Assembly (NCBI GenBank): GCA_020746105.1
Contig: CM036618.1
Coordinates: forward strand, 95,350,122-95,414,121
Direction of reading: 5' to 3'
DNA length: 64,000 nucleotides
DNA from: Trogon surrucura
Taxonomy: Eukaryota > Chordata > Aves > Trogoniformes > Trogonidae
The number at the start of each line of letters is the position of its first letter. The stretch's first letter is position 1. A program made the position numbers and the translations under genes. Of the stretch, positions 13,327 through 25,782 are shown piece after piece. Under the pieces are notes generated by a model. The model did not search any database and was not told where the DNA came from. It worked only from the letters and a program-made list of their open reading frames with translations.

Positions 13327-13730
13327 AGCCCCCAGATTTAATTTTTCCAAGGACATAAAGGAGTAGTATTGGAGTTGGGTTATACAGTACACCAAAAATT
13401 TGACCTTTGTACATATCCTATTTTTATCTAGGGGATTTGATGAGACTGAGAACAAAATCAAAAAATGCATGGAAACATACTTTCTGCTGTGAGGAAAAAA
13501 CAACTCAAAAGCAGGAACAAGGCAAAACAGAACAGAAATCATTAAATCCCAACCAAATGCCCACTCAGCAGCAAGTATTGTTTTCCCATATGTCACAGTT
13601 TAACACATCGAGATTATGCTCTGATCTGTCTCTGTGGATGCCCTGCCTTCACTTTTGAGTAAGTCACTTGCAATGACAACCAGATATATCCTAGCACCAG
13701 TCATATCTACAGAAGTGTATTTCTGTGTTC

Positions 13731-13796
13731 AAAGGAAAAAAAAAACACAAAAAAGTGGTGCTCTTTAAAAAAAAAAAGAAAAAAAGAAAAAAGAAA
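13731..13796. repeat. A-rich tract (U-rich in the LRFN2 transcript)
   Basis: Runs of A broken by single G or C bases. Read from the gene strand this is a 66-base U-rich block inside the probable 3' UTR. U-rich elements can bind Hu/ELAV or TIA-type proteins (established knowledge); whether this one does is unknown. Confidence 0.7.
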
Positions 13797-13937
13797 CTGC
13801 AAAATTAAATTTGTGCTGTTAAGCCCCTTTTCATCTTCCTTGCTTAATCTTTTGTGGTGGTTCACCAAGAGTCTGAGCAACTTTTGGAAGGCAATGCTAA
13901 ATACAACTAGCAAATTCCTTGAAACATTCACGGATGG

Positions 13938-13943
13938 TTTATT
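13938..13943 (-). terminator. Candidate proximal poly(A) signal AATAAA of LRFN2
   Basis: The minus strand reads CAAATAAACC about 210 bases after the stop codon. It would give a short 3' UTR without the U-rich run. Hexamer match only. Confidence 0.3.
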
Positions 13944-14150
13944 TGGGGCCAGACAAGAACGGTGCCATACGTGCCTATTCACATTTCATGACCTTTTTTC
14001 TCTTTTCGTATCCCTGTTACTTGTATACCTATCTTTTTGGCCAGTACAAGAGAAGACATTCCTCCCCTCTCTTTCCAAATGCATGACCAGGCAGCAAACC
14101 ACGCTTTATAACACACGAGGGGAGAAGAGGAAGGGAGGAGACACTGGTAT

Positions 14151-15069
14151 TTACACTGTGCTTTCCATTACCCACTCTGAACTTCCAAAAGTCCCTTTTG
14201 CTCCTGTTAGGTCATTGTCATCATACTGCAAAAGCATGCCATTCACTGAGAGGCTCCTCTTTGTCCAAATGTTTGTTATCTTTTTTGGGTAGGTGCAACA
14301 CTGAGATGTGGCGAAGTCCCCCATGTCAAAAGAATGGCTACGTTTAGTTTTGCCCTCCAGTGGCAACATGAGGAGGCTGCGAAATTTGGACTCCGACTGG
14401 CCCAGCAATGGCTCTTTGTCCGAGTGATGGGCCACTGTGGAAGTTCTGGAGTCTGTCATCTCCTCCTTTTTCTGACATTTCAGTTCCAGGGAGGCAAAAG
14501 CTCCCATTAGCCGGTCAATATTATGTTTTGACCTAGAAGGAGGCCTCCACTTACTGGACAATGTGCCCTGTTCACTTTGGAGGCTATAGTCGTCACAGTC
14601 ACGGCTGTTTGCAGAGCTGGAGGAAGAGGAGATGCTGCTCCGCGCAGACTGACAGTTGAACTCCATAAGTTCATTCCTCACCACCACTTTGGGGTTGACT
14701 TGGGGCAAGACTCCGTTCTGAACTAGTTGTGCCCCATTTGTCTGTGAGTAGACATTGCTGACATTAGACATCTTCCCCTGGGAATTGTTGCAGACCTTAT
14801 AGCGGACCATGAGTATTACAATGAAAACCAACAGAGTTGCCACAATGATGCCTCCAATGATCAGAATCATGGTCCCACCCAGGAACTGACTGTGCATCGA
14901 CTGGCACTGAGGGTAGTCTTCTTTGGTGAAGAACTGGGCGCATCCCACGATGTTGGTGGCAGTAAGGGTCGTGGCTGTATCATCCCACATTGCCAGGACA
15001 CAGAGGTCATAGCCTGTTCCAGAAACAAGGTTGGTTACAACAAAGGCTTTGTTTGTAGCTGGAATCATC
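14151..15069 (-). CDS. LRFN2: LRFN2 last coding exon (end of FN3, transmembrane helix, cytoplasmic tail)
   Basis: This exon completes LRFN2: one base of Arg458, then residues 459-763 and a TAA stop. It holds the C-terminal half of the fibronectin III domain (to about residue 500), a short juxtamembrane stretch with Cys512, a transmembrane helix at about 520-546 (Gly/Ile/Val/Leu-rich, followed by Arg-Tyr-Lys) and a cytoplasmic tail of about 215 residues. The tail contains a serine-rich run (602-613), a conserved Asp-Arg-Leu-Met-Gly-Ala-Phe-Ala-Ser block near 643-651, a Lys-Arg-Ser-His-Ser-Phe-Asp block near 699-706, and the C-terminal ESTV. From family knowledge, ESTV is a class I PDZ ligand for PSD-95-type scaffolds. 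The joined protein of 763 residues is somewhat shorter than the mammalian one (about 789, from memory); the tail lacks a proline-rich stretch found in mammals. The acceptor is AAAG|G, and joining it to the upstream exon gives an open phase-2 junction. Confidence 0.96.
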
Positions 15070-15110
15070 CTTTAAAAAAAAAAAAAGGGGGGGGGAAAAA
15101 AAGAAAAAAA
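15070..15110 (-). other. LRFN2: Homopolymeric polypyrimidine tract and AAG 3' splice site of the last exon
   Basis: Read on the minus strand, the tract is T7, C, T7, C9, T13, then AAAG and the exon. It is 37 pyrimidines without a break (15110-15074). The acceptor is AAG rather than the commoner CAG or TAG. The reading frame across the junction leaves little doubt that this is the site used. Confidence 0.85.
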
Positions 15111-18100
15111 TTGGTTACTCTCGACACTAAGAGAAAAGAGAACAGACATAAGAACAGTGCGTTGTTTACTGTTTTGAGTACTGGCAGAGAGGAGTCAGGG
15201 CCATAAAATTCAAACAAGCATTCAAGCTTCCCAGCTCCTGTGGGTTCAACATCCCAGCATTCAGTAATGCACAAGTTTTGAGGGCCATCTCTCAAATGTG
15301 CAATAAAAGAAATAAGAAAAAAACAAACTAAACCAGTCTGGGTTTTTTGGCTTTTTTTTCCCCTCACTTGCCTCTGTCCTAGCCTTAAACATATTTAAAC
15401 CTGAACAAGCAACTCAGAATAAAAATATGTGCCTATAAAGAACAGTTCTTTCTGAGTGTGCAAATGGTCCTTGAACTTGCTGAGCCTGAACCTGGCAGTT
15501 CTCACATCATTTCACGGGTGCCCGCACATTTGCTGTCTAACACCAGCAGGTTGCTTACCTTGTGAAGACAAGGGGCTACATTTAGTATTCCCATTCCTAA
15601 GAATGCAAGGCAGACAACTGCTTCTCTTTCTTTCTCCACTTTCCCACCTACTTTCCCCATCCTCCTACTCCCCGCTGTGGAAAATATCTCCTAGAAATGC
15701 AGCTATCATCTTCTTTGCCAGAAATTTCTCTCTGAAACCACCTTCCTCTGTATGAGTGAAAAAGAAATACTGGCAGTGGCAGTGTGGACTATGGAAGTGT
15801 GAGGAGAAGTAGGAAGATGCAGGGATGGAATAAAGAAGATTTCTTTAAAATAAAATAATCTACTCAAATACAAATCCATTTTCAAAAAACAAATTGATAG
15901 GCCCAAGCTGTACTCCAAGTTTGGACATTTATGGATACTATTCTTTACTGCCACAAAACTTAAGCAGTTAATTCAACACATGAAATATTAGAACATCACT
16001 AGCATTCAAAATTAGCAGATGGGAATGAACATGGTCTACCCCCACTTCAAACTGGTGAAAATTGCAGCACATTAGTGGAATACAGTGAAGAATCCCAGAT
16101 TCGGTGCCTGGTGGGTAGTCAAGAATAAAATCAAAGAGATACCCCATGCATTCTTCTTTTTATTTCCACGTAAGAGGCTGGAGTGAGTGGAAAAAAAAAA
16201 GGTGAAATTAAAACCATCCTATTCTGACTTAGAGCTGCAGAACATTAGTTTCAGCAACTAGGGAAGCCCTACAGGCGCTTACATGCCGGAGCAAGCTGCT
16301 GTGACTGTAATTGGAATGGTAAGGCCTGACCAGAGGAAAAAGACATAGTCCGTGTGGGAGTGCCAGGCTTTTGGAGCCTCAAACCATCATCACGGCTAGC
16401 ATACATTGCAGTTCTGCATAGGCCCTTCTGTGCAGTGTGATGGAACAGGCCCGCACAGAGACGCAGCAACATCAAGACACTGCAAAGATGAGCTTCAGAT
16501 CATCTTTGCATTTATGCATTTACGCCACTTACATAACCTTTCAGTCTGGCCACAGGTGAGGATGTGGCTCCATTTTAAAAAGCAAACAAACACACACACA
16601 AATTCAGGAAGGAAAAGAAATACTGGTGAGAGACACCTGGAATATAAAAATCACCTGGCAGGTTTAATCAATGTTATGTTTCAGATTCTCAGCACATTTA
16701 TCGTCCTAATGGAGGTGTTCTGCACAAACATGGATCAGCTATTCAGAATGAGCCAAGAGGTCATAAAGTAGCCCTCCTGGAATACTCCAGATACAGTTAC
16801 TGAAATGGTTTCTAATAGTCGAAGTGATTTGTCTCAAGTTATTTTTAACTGTTCACCTCTCCCTGCGGGTCTGAGAACCACCATCGGCCACAGCAGCTGG
16901 AGCAGTGCCTGCACACTCTTGAATTGTTCAAGGAATTTTATATACACACACCAAGGATAATACATGGAATAACAGAATACTATTGATCCTGAAATGTATG
17001 ATCTTCAAACTCTTGAACAGTTTCACCTAGTACTTTAGTCTGCTTTCCACCACCACTACCAGCCATGGGCTTAAAAAATGCAGTGTGCAAGTAATTCGGA
17101 AGCTGTTTCTCTGTGAACCATCATCACAAAGAAGTAGCACTGTTAGCAGGAAGAATAGTCAGCCCTATAAACTGGGGCTGGGACTCGGGTCATAACTCCC
17201 AGAAAAACAGAACTATAGGACCTTCTGTTAGAGTGGTTCCTTCTGCTTTGCACTGCTGAAACACCGAGAGACCTCTATACTCTCTCCAAGCTAACAGCAC
17301 ACAATTTGGTTTATATCTTTGCACTCATGCATATAGAAATACAGTCTTTCAGCCTTTATGCCAATTTGGATAGAGTGAACACTGATAACTTCAATCATTT
17401 ACAACCTGTTTTCTGCAAGTACAATTACACACAAGCTTCCAAGCAAATATAACTGCATGGAGTAATTCAAGGACTAGCAGGCAGTGATAGTGGCATGAAA
17501 TGTAAAGCCAGACCATTTTAAAATGTACAAGCAATGATGCCACAACCAGTCCTAAAGCTTAGCCAGGTTAACTGTACTGAAACTTGCCGTAAAAGCTCAT
17601 CTTAGCCTTTAAAAGAAACTGAGTCACGTTTAAATTCAATCAGTCCTGGAAGCTACAGCTGTGATAACATTGGGACTAATAATATCTTTATAAAGAAGAT
17701 CGCAGTTGCAATCCCAATTATGGAGAAAGCAATCAACTCTGCATATACATCTAAAATGAAGAATGTTGGATATTTCCGTAAATAAACTTCAAAAGTTCTT
17801 GTAAAATATTCAAATTAATGTTATTGTTAAAGAACAGCTGAGCGTAGGAATAAGCACCGAGTTCAACTAGGAGTTAAGTAATTAATCTCAGACTCAGTTT
17901 TCTAGCTTGCAGGGAAGACAATCTTGTTTTCATGGAGTTGCCAAATTGTAAAAGCACTTTGGCATTCCATGCTTTAGCCCACCCTCCCCAAACATACTGA
18001 CAGTCAGCTATGATGGATGACATCTCTTAACGTTCCCCACACCTAAAATCAATGCAGACACATTTTTCACTCCAGGATATTGATGATTCTTTGATTGTCC

Positions 18101-18377
18101 CCAACACAGGGAGCTGCAAGATGCCACTTCAATCTTTGCTTTGTTGCCTAACACGGGGAGTCTCTTCATGACTGCGCTGTACGTCTAGCACCATTAATCA
18201 TGGACCACCATGCCCTGCCATTGGGAATCAATAACTAGGAGCTGCCACAAAACTGAAAGGGATCATTAAAACTGTGCCTAGGCAGAGATCCTCACAAGGC
18301 TTTGTCCAGTCAACTCTTCAGCTAAATGCAGGAATTTGGTTTCAGGCAGCAAGAATTTATACACTGGAGATCAAAAC
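15111..18377. other. Intron sequence, nothing recognised
   Basis: The 3' end of the long intron. Short frames only, including a 100-residue minus-strand frame at 15065-15367 that ends in a translated pyrimidine tract and has no known domain. Confidence 0.65.
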
Positions 18378-18406
18378 CAGCTTTCGAAAGCTGTTAGCTT
18401 TCGAAA
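18378..18406. repeat. 16-bp perfect palindrome with an adjacent direct copy
   Basis: CAGCTTTCGAAAGCTG (18378-18393) reads the same on both strands, and the word AGCTTTCGAAA recurs at 18396-18406. The two copies could form alternative hairpins. Confidence 0.85.
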
Positions 18407-21400
18407 CTCAGAAGATCCTGGTGCTCACTTGGTTGCCCTCAGATAGCAAACATGCTGAAGTGCAGCAGTATCTTGAAGCAAGGAACCTGATGTTGTCCAC
18501 TTGCTCTTCAGGGCAAGGTGATCTTGCAGAGATGCTTCTTCACACAGAAGAGGAATAGAGACCTAAATTTGATACAGCCTTTCTTTAGGTAAAACAAAGT
18601 TAACAGTTGACTAACTGCAAGAGGAGATCAACTAGCAAAACACTTGCTTATTTTTAAACTAATGACAGGTTATGATCAGTTTTAATGTGTACAGTTTAAG
18701 GAGCTTGGGAACAGTGAGGGCTTGGAAAGCAAATGAATACTCAAATATGTTAACAGTGTATGTGTAGAAGTAATCCCAACCAGGACAACAAGAAATTTTA
18801 AAATCTCCTCATGGAAATGCCACTGTCCAGACACATAAGACACAGTATTTTTTTTGTCTTTCTCCTCTGGTTTATATTTCTTTGGGTAGGAGGAGCGGGC
18901 AAATATTGGTGCCAGGATTTTGTTATCTGATTCTTAAGCCAATTTCCAAATGCTATCTGAAGGTCAAAACACCCCATGGTTTTTCTAACCTCTCTGAAAA
19001 TTTTGTCTTTCAGGAACGAAACAAGTATAAGGGTCTTACAACTAACCTTATTAATTTAGAAAAAAAGACCTCTTCTCTTGCCCTTTGGCACAATAGCATC
19101 ACTCATTGGAAGAGGAGTCCTATGGCCAGAACTGGGGCTTGGCACAGTCATCAGAAATAGAACAGCGATAGACAGATGCTCCTATGAGAGTTTGTGTGCG
19201 ATGAAGAACTTTCATAGCTGAGATGAAAATATGCAGGGCTTTTGCAAACAATATATTCCCTTCAATCCATGAAAATTTACGTCTAATTTTGTTCAAGTAC
19301 CAAAATGAGACCATGAGACCTCTTTTACAACAGGAAGGGTAGTGCTAGCACCTTTATTTGAAGTCAACCTTACTTTCTACTGCAACCACTAGAAGTCCTT
19401 GATATGTCCTTGTAGACACAAAATATGGAAAAGAAGCAATTTTGTAATTATGCACTTCAGTGTGTGGTGATATTAAGAAAATTAGAAAATTAATTACTTA
19501 GAAATGCAGGAGAAAAATGTTTGCCACAGACTTCACTCATAATCCCAGATGCAAGTGAGCACTGAAGCTTACAGAAAGTGAACTGTGCTGAGAATTTAGG
19601 AGACCTGAGTTTTATTCTCTACTTTATCAGTTACACTGATATCAGGCTCTTCTTTATCAGTAACTCTCAGTTCCTGAGAAATCATTTTGCTGTACTGCAA
19701 GTCTTCTCATTTATAAAATGGGGATAATGCCAGCAATCTCCTTTCAAAAGAGGCCTGTAGTGTATGGAAGGAAATTAGTAGATATTATGATTACACTGTA
19801 ATATACAAATGGGTTTTTTTCTTCTTTGTAGCACTGGGGATTAGCAGGAGTGAACTGCTGGTTAATCTCTGGTTATGCAAAACAGACAAATTAGAAAAAA
19901 AATAGATTAGACTAATTGGCTAGGCAATTCTGTTCCTTTTCTCAACTGAAAGAGGGTATGATACCATCTAGTTTTAGCCTGAAACTGCTTTAATCACAGA
20001 ACTTGCTGGGAGCTGTCACGGGAATTCCTTTGGGAAGGCACTTGCAACTCCCAAGACTCAGTTTTATAATGACCTACTAGACTATGTTGCCTATGTTGCT
20101 TTTCTCATAGTCCTTTTTTTTTTTTTTGGTATTATCAACAGCTGTGTACTATTTATACTGCAATATAATTTCTTCTTTTGAATACTAGGAGTTTAAAATG
20201 GGAAGTCATGCTAATTTTTTTAATGCTTGTATCTGAGGGGAAGGGAAAAAAAAAAAGCCTAATTGCTTGGAAGTGAATTTTCTGTACCTAAACTGTTCAA
20301 CCCCAACTCTTCCTGTAAGGTTCTTTGTCTACATGCCTTATGCCAGCACAGACACCTCACAGGAAATGGTCCATGTCTCTGCTGGCAAATTCTCTTTTCT
20401 TCCAGAGAGACTTCAGAATGCTGTAAACAAAAAACAGCCCTTGGAATATTAACTCCTGTTGCATGCTGGGAAATGCAAGCAAGGAACTGTACCAAGCATT
20501 AGTAGTACAGACGATGAAGTTCCAGGGCATGGGGATGTTTCTGGGTCCTCAATAACTTACCAGCATAGCTGTAGGGTATACACTAATTATGAGGCAACTG
20601 CTAAACAGTACTGCTTAACATTGTCACTATATTTGTTACAAAGAGGGGGAGAAGAAGAGGGGTGCTAGGGTAAAATAGCTAGAGTTCTGTGAAATCATAT
20701 TGCAGTTAGTTAGTACACTAACACTCTTATATGGTAATGCCTTGGTGTGAAAATACCAATCTCACTGTACATTCCTATTCTTAAACTTCTTCTTGCACAA
20801 AGTGGAATTCATGGAAGTGCAAAATATTACCCTGATTGCTCTCAGAAATAGAAATTGATCCACAAAACACTCGAATCTGATCAATTTTCATTTTTTAGTG
20901 AAAATCTCCATCAAAAAATGTTTATTTATTTCATCAATAAGCTTTCCCTTATTTTAAAAATTTGTGAGGTTTTCCTTCATTCCAGTTTTATGAGTAATTC
21001 TGAAAAAAGTGACTCCAGTAAGTCTTTAAAGTATTGTAGAGGGGTCTGATAGATCCTACTTTTCAAACCAAGTGTCTACCTTCCATCCCAGTAGCATCAA
21101 AGTAGGATGGTAGAAAAAGGGGAGAAAGTATCAATGGTGACATACTGAAGAAATACTGGCTGAAGAGCGTGTTCAAAGAGCAGATAATCAGAGGATGAAT
21201 TTCATTGCTTGAACAAAGACCATGTAAAGTATTCTTTAAAGTCTGGATGTATCTCAATGACACACAGATTTTGCCTCTTACTAGACAGAGATAGTAATGA
21301 GATGCTGTTTCATTGAGGAGAGCAAAGGAAAAAGAAGGAAAAGAAGGTTTAAGTGAGAGAGAATGAAACAAGAGAAGAAGATAATGAACGTCAGTGGCTC

Positions 21401-22800
21401 TGGCAGTGTCAGAGCAGCAGAAAATGATAGAAAGACAAACAAGTTCAAAGCAGCCATTGACAAGGCACGATCAGGCACACAGCTATCATCAAAAAGATGA
21501 GCGATGTCCAGGTAGTCACTGAATGGGGACCCAGATCATAAAAACAGCCCAGTATATGGTTGAGTATGAACAAACACTGGTGAAAATCTTTCAGAAAAAA
21601 AACAACAAACGATTAGAAAGATAGAGAAGTGAATCAAAGCAGTGGGAAGAGTTCAGATGGTGGACAGATATTAAGAAGGCTGGAGAAAAGGGCAAAAAAA
21701 GTTCAGAGGAAGACTAGAAGGATCTAAATTGAAGTGAAAACATCACATGTTATGTACTGCCTTGGAGCAAGAGCAAGTAATTGACAAATTTGGACCGCAC
21801 AATTGACATTCTTCTCTGATGGCAACTTTTGTAATTTCCTTAAAAGTTTTATGGTGTATACTGGTGTCACTTTTGCTGTGTTTTTATCCCAGAAAGCCAC
21901 AGTTGCTGTAGTCATGGAATAAAGGTAGAATCTAAAATGACATTAAAAATTAAGTAAACTAACAATGGAGATTAATTTCTGATCCTTCCAATTTCCAAAA
22001 AAGCCTTTGAATATAATCTTCAATTTGTCCTAAAGCCTCAGGAATCAAAAAACCCAAATACAAAGTACCAAGTATATTGCTATGTGAGATCTGACATTCT
22101 TTTGGCACCTGATTCAAGGATTTTTAATCTAAAAATATGAGAAAAACAGAGACTACAGTGACCTGCATCTCAAAAATTTGACAGTTGTATTCCTAGTATC
22201 CTGGGAAAAGAGATAGTTGTTAGTATTAACAACAGGGCTTAATTCCTCTGTCAGTCATGTCAACATAAGGAAATGTCAGATAATACCAGGAGGTAGCCAG
22301 ACTTGTTCAGTAAACACTAACTCAACCCAGCATGAATAATTTCTTGCATTTTTATTTTATTAGTTTTGGGGGGTTTTATGACATACAATCATAATTTTGC
22401 CTTCAGATAGAACATTTATTATTAAACACAAATCCCTTCCTGCTTTTCTGAATCTTGTCTCCTCATCACTCATGCATCCAGCTGCCCTTCAGAGAATATG
22501 TCTTGTCAAATGAAACACGTAGTACATATCATTTCATTATTTCCTAATTTGCTTATGTTCTTTTCTGCTCATTTGAAAGAGTGGGGTGGGAGATGGGGAA
22601 GACAAGACAGAGACAAAAGCAATTGATATGTCTGTCACAAGATGGTGATTCAGGGAGATATAAATATATATATATAAATATATATTTCATGCTACAGGGG
22701 GAAAAAAAAACCCAAACCCAACTCAAACAAACAAACAAGCATTAAACTATTAGCTCAGAGAGTATAAATTTCTGGTGATATCCGATAGGCTGCAGAATGG
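18407..22800. other. Intron sequence, nothing recognised
   Basis: AT-rich DNA with a T run at 20114-20127, a purine-rich stretch near 21290-21390 and a (TA)n microsatellite at 22658-22687. No coding sequence recognised. Confidence 0.65.
22658..22687. repeat. (TA)n microsatellite
   Basis: ATATAAATATATATATATAAATATATATT-type run, interrupted by two extra A pairs. Confidence 0.9.
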
Positions 22801-22867
22801 TGTCCCCTAGGAATGCAGTGAAGGCATTCAGCAGGTGACAGAACGAAGCATAGGCTCCTAGGGGACA
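22801..22867. repeat. Nested inverted repeat
   Basis: The outer arms TGTCCCCTAGGA (22801-22812) and TCCTAGGGGACA (22856-22867) are perfectly complementary over 12 bases. An inner pair GAATGC (22811-22816) and GCATTC (22824-22829) shares two bases with the outer arm, so the two hairpins would compete. The adjoining bases do not give a clear target-site duplication. Confidence 0.8.
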
Positions 22868-25782
22868 TTACTGCACACGGCTGAGACAGGGGACCTGTAG
22901 TACAAGGTATTCAGCTCCCCTCTGTTAGCCATTTCTCTAAGAGGAAACTCTCGTCTCTCTATTGTTCGCAAGTAGATTCTTGCAAACAACAGGAAGCTGC
23001 AGGCAGGCAGAACTGGTGAGGTGCTTCTGGATGAATGAAGACCACCAGCATCATTCTGTGATGCCCTGAATCAATGAAGGGGCTTAGTTCAGCTGTCCAG
23101 GTGCCAATTACTGCACTGGGACAACCTCACTTTAGTTAAAGTTGGTATGACGACACAAAAATAGACTTTTAAGCTGCCTGATCTATGCTATCATTTCTTT
23201 CACGTGGACGTGACACCAGCAGGCATTTAGTGTCCTGATCATTAAATTTTGTCTTTAAAGGGAATGCAGACATATCCTAGGAACATTTGATAGCACAAAA
23301 GATGAATCCTGTCACACCCAAGCTATTCAGCTACACACAGAACATCTTTCACCTCAATATATCTGAAATACTAACTGCTTCAGAAAAAAAACCTCTCACG
23401 TTAATTCAAATCCAACTAAAACATATTTAAGCTCATTAGCAGAGTAATTGAAAGTCCACACAGTATTTCTGTTAGCAAATATGAAGCTGAAGTATTTACA
23501 GGAGCAATGCATAGCCACACTAATAAATTCACTTTGTATCATTTTACTGTAGAGTTAGAAAGCTATCATAATTCACAGCAATGTTTCAAAAAGACAGACA
23601 GTAAATTTGAGATTAATCGAAAAATATCTGAAGTCAGTAAGTTATTCTACTGATAGTCGCAACAACGTGTTACAATACCCCATTTCTAAAGACCGAAAAA
23701 GATAAAAGTTATCCATGAAAGGTGTTGAGGTCATGAAGCAGAATGTGGGCCCTGGGATGCTCTTTAACCAGGTTTTTATAGAAAAATGGCCCATACACTT
23801 GGCTGAAGTGTCATTCTTACTCCCTCTGACTCAAGTAATTTTGAACTCTTTTAAGCAGTTGGACAGTTACACAAGAAAAGGTCATTCTATCATATCAACA
23901 GAGATTCCCAGAAGAGAAGCAACATTAGAAGTAATAAGCACATTTAGGAGCTCAGAGGAAATTAATTTGCAAAAGGGATTCTGCTGTTTTCCTGACAGAA
24001 CACAGCTGTGAGATTCAACTATACGCTGTCCTTTCTTTAGAGTTACAAGTGGGGCTTTCCACTTACTTCCAGGCAATGAAATCTGTGCAAATTATAATGA
24101 TAGGAATAAAGAGAGCTGACTGGGATCCTACAGTGGTTAACAGCTGCCCATAGTGTTTTTCTGTAAGAGCTCATGTGAGCTGAGGTGAAGAGGATCTTCA
24201 GTGACTTACTAGCAATTTCGTTCATGCTTACTATGCAGAGCACTTATGCTAGGTTGCAACTCATATGTCCTGCAGAAACCCTGCATTCTATCACACAGGC
24301 TAATTTTATCTCCGGAAGGTTGGGCTGGAATGGCGAAAACTTCAGGCATTTCTTGAAGTTATGTTTGCCCATGTTTTGTAATTGATTGGTCAAAGAGAAA
24401 CCCAGCATGCTGTTTCAGGCTCTTCTGTCACAAAATCTTTGTGCGCTGGTGGGAGAAGTGTGGTGCCAGCTAACTGCTGACAGGACTATTCTAAATATTC
24501 CAACCAAAAGAAAGTTTTATGGAGTTAATCAGAGGTCTCACTACCCACAGAAACCATGTATACACTCATACATCAATCTGTATAAAAAAAAATGGTTTGC
24601 AATCAATTTAAGACACAATTGATGCGCTACTAAAAAGTTTAATTGCACATCATGTAAGTGTTGCCCCACCTCAGTGATTGAACTTGTGGATATCTCAAAA
24701 GATCGGGAATGGTTATCTGCCAGAATCTTGAGCACCTCTTTCATCAGGAAGGTGAAAAAATGATTTGAATTTCCAGTGGAGAGGAAGGCAGAGCTGCATT
24801 TGCCAATTCTACAAAGATGAACTACAAAAATATCAGTTCACCAAAGATACATCCGGAGTATACCTATACTCAGAGAAGAACACAGCTGTGATTTAGAAAC
24901 ATGAAAAGGTGTTCATTTGGAGAGATTCTTGCCACCGCAGGCAGACTGAAAAGCAAGTAGGAAAACTCTAAGACTGAGGACCCAACTCTCTAGCCTTTCA
25001 GCAAACATTCTAAATACCTCTTATAATCTAAAATGGATACATTATAATTGCTTGCTTCTTGTAAATTAAGAAAATTTACTGAAAAAAAATAGTTTGAGTA
25101 ATAAACTTTTAATATCAACCATCAAGATTTTAATTTCTGAGTTAGAAAAGAGAGAAAATCTTTTGCAACAAAAATCTCTGTGAAACATGTACAACAATCC
25201 ACAATGTAAAGAGAACCAGGATGACTGTGGGTGACTTTTGAAATAACCTTGGGAGAACACGGGCTGCAAAAATCACTAACGGTTAAAAGCATTTTCTCCT
25301 AGGTGGGGGAAAAAGCAGGGGGGAAAAAAAAAAAAGAAAAATGAGAAAAACAAAACCAGCAGCATAGATAAGCAATAAAAGCATTTCCTAAAGGTTTCAC
25401 ATTTTGCCACTTTCTAGGTATTGAGTATAAAGCAAAGGAAAGGGAATGCTATAAGGACTAGATAGGCTAGAAAGACATGGAGACATTGAATTTTGGAATG
25501 CTCTACAAAAGGTCAGAACACAGTTACATCCTTTTAGTTTGTGATACCAAAATTAGATAAAAGCATTTCTCAGCAACCAGAGACACTTTGCTTCTTTCAA
25601 AACTGAGCCTGGACTAAAACCTTACAGTGTGAAGACTGACAAATACTTTACTGAATAAGTAAGTAAAATCCATAGTGTGAGAAAGCAAGTCTTAATTTAT
25701 AACAACGCCAGGAGGAAGAAAAGGAGAGGTAAATGATAGATTCCGTCAGTAGCGTGATATTCTTGCCTAGAAATACGTTTCT
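22868..25782. other. Intron sequence, nothing recognised
   Basis: AT-rich DNA with an A-rich run at about 25324-25345. No coding sequence recognised. Confidence 0.65.

Larger units (their letters stand above)
13300..14150 (-). other. LRFN2: Probable LRFN2 3' UTR
   Basis: This stretch follows the TAA stop directly on the minus strand. Two AATAAA hexamers are present, at 13943-13938 and 13326-13321, which would give 3' UTRs of roughly 220-230 or 830-850 bases. The longer form would include a U-rich run (13796-13731). The end is inferred from the hexamers alone; transcript data could move it. Confidence 0.5.

Noticed and set aside
13813-14292. 159-residue plus-strand frame opposite the LRFN2 3' end
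   Set aside because: It overlaps the antisense of the LRFN2 tail and the 3' UTR; its openness reflects the coding strand and it has no known domain.
14892-15206. 104-residue plus-strand frame
   Set aside because: It is antisense to the LRFN2 exon and runs through the homopolymer tract at the splice site.
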